A stretch of DNA of 20,748 bases from Amoebophrya sp. AT5.2 (lineage: Eukaryota; Sar; Dinophyceae; Syndiniales; Amoebophryaceae): contig RXOD01004543.1 in NCBI GenBank assembly GCA_005223375.1, positions 1 through 20,748 on the forward strand, given 5' to 3'. A model generated the notes under the pieces. That model did not search any database, was not told where the DNA came from, and worked only from the letters and a program-made list of their open reading frames with translations. This document shows, one piece after another, positions 16,944-20,748 of this stretch. How positions within the stretch are numbered: the first letter of the stretch is position 1; the number at the start of each line of letters is the position of its first letter. A program made the translations under genes and the position numbers.

Positions 16944-19900
16944 ATGCTACCGTATGGGAGTGCAATGTCGCGCGGCGGGTGGCGGTGGAGCGCAGGGCGG
17001 CTCCTCATCCTCTTTCTTCTCGTTGCGAGGTGGATTCGACGCTCGCGCGGCGTCCCTGTGGTGGCCACATTCCTCCGTGCCCAGGTGCGGGGCTGCCGCC
17101 TCTTCGTGGATCGTGTTCGCGCCGCGTTGGGGCCTTGGCCGCCGAAGACCGAATCTGTGATCGCAAAGGGCCCCTATTTTCTGTTCCTCCTCCTCGCGCT
17201 CACCGTGGGAACCTACGTGCGGGGGCTGGGGTTGGCGGGGGCCGACGAAACGTCGGATGACTACCTCCGGCACGAGCGAGAGGAGCGGCGGAAAAGCTGC
17301 CGGGAGATGGTGCGCTTCTGTGTGCGCAAGCACAAAGTTTTGGAGCGCGCGGTAGGGGGCAGAAGTGTCCGGGAGGCCTGGGAGAAGTTGAAGTGCCCGC
17401 GCTTGCTGGACCACTGGCTCTACTCCACGGAGGTCCACCGGGAGGACACAGAGGAAACCGTAACCGAAAGTGGCGCCACGAGTGTTCCGCTATCTTCCAG
17501 GAACGCCAGCAAAGAGCAGCTGCCGCCAGAGGACGTTGACCTGAGACCAGCGCTGCGCCTCCAAAAGCCGGAACAAGGGCTCCCGCCCCGTGGTACAACT
17601 AGCGCGAGCGGTGGAGCTTCTTTTTCCCCACCAGGTAGAGCAGGCGGAGAGTTGTACGCGGAGCGCCTTCTTGACGATGTTGATGGAGAACGTCCACGGA
17701 CAGCTGCTGCAGCTGCTTCGCACGGCACTGTGTCGCAGGCCTCGCTATTGTCTGAGGAGCTGCTGGGCGACGCCGCGCTCCCCATGACGGCGGAGGAAGC
17801 TTTCCGCAGCGTGGAAGCGCTCGGCAAGTGCGCGCCCCAGGATTTGTTTGTCGTCACGGGGGCGGTTGTCGTGGCCTGCTTGCTGCGATTAGAACTCACG
17901 GGAATCCTGGCAAGGGTAGAAAAGCTGGATAGACCACGTAGTCGGGAAGCACGCGAAGATGACACCAGAGTCCCTGAGCAGGTGGACGAGAGTTTGTACT
18001 CGGAGTTGAAGCGGAAGATTAGCGAATGCGAGGAGATGCAGACGGAGCTATTCGAAAACGGAAAGTTCACTCGCCACCACCGAGAGATGCACCGGGTGGC
18101 GAGCACGATACTCGCGCCTGTGTTGGCGGACGCGGCGGGCCGAGCACGTGAGTTCTACGGAACGCGGCTGCGCGTTGTGTACCACCTTCTCACGGAGCAC
18201 CTGCTGTTCAGGCGCGATGGAGACGTTGCTTGTATTAAAGGTAGCCATGATGTCCACCTCCCGCGATCCATTTCCTTCCGCCGCTTGGACTACCAGAAGC
18301 TTCTGTACATCTTCCTCTCTTCGTTCTTCTCGCTGGTCTCAGGGGCGCTTGACACTACACGGTACTATTACCAGGCCGAAATTCTCAACCTGGCGAAAGA
18401 CCTCTTTTGGTCGGTAAACCTCGCGCGCGCAGAGGGACGAGACCACGTCGACCGTCGACCGCTGGGGTCGGCGCACCAATCGGGCGCAGCAGCTGGCGCA
18501 CCCGTCGTCGGAAGCAGTATCGTGGAGTCCGCGAACCCGACGTCGTCCACCGCCGCACCATTGAGCAGCAGGCGCGACAAGTCCGAGGACGTAGCTTTCT
18601 TGTCGCCCGTCCGCGCCGTACTGCAGCTGAAAAAGCAGCAGCTGCGCAACACCGTGTGTTCCATGCTGATCGTGGAAATCACGGGCATTCTCGCGTCCCT
18701 GCTGCGCGACCAGTTTTCATCGCTCGGAAAGCAAGAGCTCATCCGCACGCTGAAGGTGCGGCTCTTCGAAGCGCTGGTAAGCCAAGACTATCAGTTCTTC
18801 GAGAGTCACGACCTCTGGGAACAGCGGCAAGTGATTTACCAATAGACCAAACCTCCTCGATAGTGTGAGGTGCACTTCTGAGTGGTCCAGAGTTCTATAC
18901 GTGTAAGTTGCAAAAAACGTCTAAGTACTTGAAGGTGGTCGTGGTCGTCCTCGTCGCACGAGCTGTTTCTAGTGTGATTGTAGAAGTGTCGACTCCGCGC
19001 CGGTGGAGCCCGAGACCTACCTTCTTGTTCTTCTATCTACAAACTCCGACGAGAAGTATAGGAAAGTAGGACCGCCAAAGAACTCATCGTCATCCTTGCC
19101 GCCGTCCTGATTCGGGAGTCTAGTCCTGTTGTAGTTGCATTATCCGGGGATGGGGAATCAATACTTAATTTTCCGCGTGAATTTTCAATTTATTATTATT
19201 TGGCACTGGACCAGGTCCGCGGAGCGCTCTGTCTTGCTATCGAGGATCAGCTGCCCCGCAGCTTGTAAGGGATCGGTAATTGCGGGCACGTGGTCACCAC
19301 CTTGCTGGACTACCCGGTTCAGTGCCTCGAGGCCGTTGGCCGCACCCTGTCTTCGCTTTCCATTCTGTGGCGGAAGAACCGGCAACTCTCGCTGTTTGTG
19401 TTCACCATGATGCCACTGAAGCTGCTCGTTTCGCTGCGGCTGCAGCGGTGGCAGGAGTACCTGGAGACCGTGTACGTCGCGGCGGATCTGCGGGGCAAAA
19501 TCACGGAGGTGTGGAAGGCACTGTGCCAGCCCTCGGCCTTCCTCACCATCCGGATGTTCGGCCGGGAACCGGAGGAGGTCCGGAACTTCGGGAACTTCCT
19601 GCGGGTGCTGGACCGGGACGAAAACCAGCGACTGATGCTCTACAAGCTGTTCGCACCGATCGAGCCGTTTCTGGCGAACTTCATCGAGATGCTCGTGCTC
19701 TGGTACGGGGGCCGCCTCATCATCGAGTCGCAGGACGCGCAGGTGGGTAGTGACCACCACCTCCGACTGGGACGTCGGTGGTCGCTACCATGCTTTTGCC
19801 GCTGGCTCCGACAGATGCTCCCATCGAGGCTCGTCGGAAAGATGCTTTTGCCGCTGGCGTCACGAGGGGGCAGACTCCCGAGATTCGTGCTGTCGGCGGT

Positions 19901-20748
19901 CGGCGCGTTATTTCACGCCGGCGACCACGGGCAGCCAGGGCTTGGAAAAAATATTGAGTTGGCAGATGCGCCGCAGCTAGCGACGGCAATGCCATTGCCA
20001 CCACGACACGCACTGAATGTTGAGGACCATTCAGGGCCACGATCAACGTCATGCCCTGCTACTCCCGCAACTGATCAGTACCACCACGAGGAATCCAATT
20101 TCCTCAGTATTTCCAGCACTGGCGCGGCCGTAGGTGAGGGGTCCTCGGCCGGAGCGCTTCTGCCGGACGCGGATGCACTTGGATTTGGGGACCTTTCGAC
20201 CTTCCTGCTGATGGCGAACAACGCTTTCGACAGTGCTCGGTTCTTGCGGCTGCGGGCACAGGGCATCGGCGACGAGATTTTGGAGCCCGCGGAAAAGATC
20301 ATGGCCCTGCTGCGGGCGCAGCCGAAAATCGGACTCTATCACGCTGCAGCAGCCGTCGAAAAAGAAGGTGGAGGTCGTGAACCGCTTCCTGGAGGGGGCC
20401 ATGACGACCAGGAGCAGCAGCTAGCGTCGGGCAAGGGCATTCTGCGAAGTTATACAAATGCAACTGCTGATCATGTGACGAGGACGAGGACGTTGGTTCC
20501 GGCGTTTCGGTTCCACAGCCTTGTGTTCGACTGCGTCTCCTTTCGGTACCCGAGTCGGCCGGCGGTGCGCGTGCTTCGCGGCGTGTCGTTCCGTGTGGAC
20601 GCCGGGGACCACCTTGGCGTCCTGGTTAAGGGGAGGACGAACCCATTTCCCGAAACATGTCTGAAGGAGTGCGACACTTGTAGGTGGTCGCGTATTTGGT
20701 GTTGTAGCGAGATTGGGGTGTCTTGTGGGGGTCCTGTTTGGTCTTGTA
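16944..20748 (+). CDS. ABCB-type ABC transporter, membrane domain plus start of nucleotide-binding domain (partial)
   Basis: This is an ATP-driven membrane exporter of the TAP/MDR class, cut by the window edge. Predicted exons are 16944-18830, 19215-19265 and 19305-20624. The frame is open from 16788 but the first ATG is at 16944. Hydrophobic segments include LLILFLLVARWI, PYFLFLLLALTVGTYV, LFVVTGAVVVACLLRLEL, KLLYIFLSSFFSLVSGAL and CSMLIVEITGILASLL. The type-1 membrane-domain signature follows TM2: LIRTLKVRLFEALVSQDYQFFE. Later come LSILWRKNRQLSLFVFTMMP, IRMFGREPEEVRNF, LVLWYGGRLIIES and LGFGDLSTFLLMAN, as in half transporters. The nucleotide-binding domain starts at LVFDCVSFRYPSRP (A-loop Tyr) and runs to GDHLGVL, just before Walker A; a GTTAAG donor at 20625 begins an intron that fills the rest. 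About 140 residues of unusual sequence (19743-20170) lie where the family has a short link, and an in-frame TAA (19266) needs a 39-base removal. Confidence 0.85.
18831..19214 (+). other. Intron 1 of the ABC transporter gene
   Basis: This 384-base intron starts GTGATTTACC, passes a TAG (18843) and ends GGCACTGGACCAG before GT. It joins ...FFESHDLWEQRQ to VRGALCLAIEDQLPRSL in phase 0, a position just after the conserved FF of the membrane domain. It contains one AAGTACTT (18923-18930) and an AT-rich 3' part. Confidence 0.7.
19266..19304 (+). other. 39-base stop-containing segment between CTTG repeats (mini-intron or lesion)
   Basis: The transporter frame meets TAA at 19266-19268 but is open and well conserved on both sides in the same frame. 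The tetramer CTTG stands at 19262-19265 and 19301-19304, exactly 39 bases apart. Removing one unit joins ...QLPRSL to LDYPVQCLEAV in frame. GTAAGG, a strong donor sequence, lies at its left edge, but no in-frame AG acceptor fits. Confidence 0.55.
19790..19858. repeat. 17-bp direct repeat read in two frames inside the transporter
   Basis: ATGCTTTTGCCGCTGGC is at 19790-19806 and 19842-19858. The spacing of 52 bases is not a multiple of three, so in the long open frame the copies read as CFCRWL and MLLPLA. This suggests the surrounding segment is not ordinary coding sequence. Confidence 0.85.
20625..20748 (+). other. Start of next intron of the ABC transporter gene
   Basis: The frame stays open to the window edge, but after GDHLGVL the residues (KGRTNPFPETCLKECDTC...) do not match a Walker A region, where a G-x4-GKS/T motif is expected almost at once. 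GTTAAG at 20625, phase 0, is the likely donor, so the Walker A exon should lie just past the right edge. Confidence 0.6.

Noticed and set aside
19280..19750. 156-codon open frame across the transporter exon
   Set aside because: It is shifted relative to the frame that encodes clear ABC membrane-domain motifs.

Overview
The window is nuclear DNA of a eukaryotic protist. Protein-coding genes are broken by short spliceosomal introns that mostly read GT...AG. Exons are visibly richer in GC than the gaps between them. Every gene I can support lies on the plus strand. A compact, one-directional layout with introns at or near short direct repeats would suit an alveolate of the dinoflagellate line (Amoebophrya-like Syndiniales), but this is inference: no rRNA, spliced-leader or other lineage marker is present.

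Layout, left to right. (1) About 80-1855: a two-exon gene for an acidic protein with a helical middle and a Ser/Lys/Gly-rich tail, function unknown. (2) 2713-3519: a two-exon PDAP1/HASPP28 homologue (PP28 domain), the clearest small gene. (3) 4187-4540 and 5531-5749: two small hypothetical genes, with a doubtful open frame at 4822-5373 between them. (4) 6655-11805: a gene of about eight exons for a USP20/USP33-type deubiquitinase, with a USP catalytic core, two DUSP domains and a charged tail. (5) 12712-15642: a gene of about seven exons joining a disordered Thr-Pro-rich N-terminus, two canonical EF-hands and a paired CxxC zinc-ribbon-like segment. (6) 16944 to the right edge: an ABCB-type ABC transporter, complete through the membrane domain and cut off inside its nucleotide-binding domain, before Walker A.

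The genes do not look like one pathway: ubiquitin removal, calcium sensing, membrane transport and an RNA/growth-factor-associated phosphoprotein are simply neighbours. The most unusual DNA structures are a perfect 32-bp-arm palindrome after the EF-hand gene that carries a 36-bp copy of that gene's own 3' end; a 39-nt stop-containing segment between CTTG repeats inside the ABC transporter frame; direct repeats at intron edges; and the palindromic octamer AAGTACTT, whose four copies all lie in introns or a presumed intron. All splice sites are my own frame-consistent predictions; no transcript data were available.
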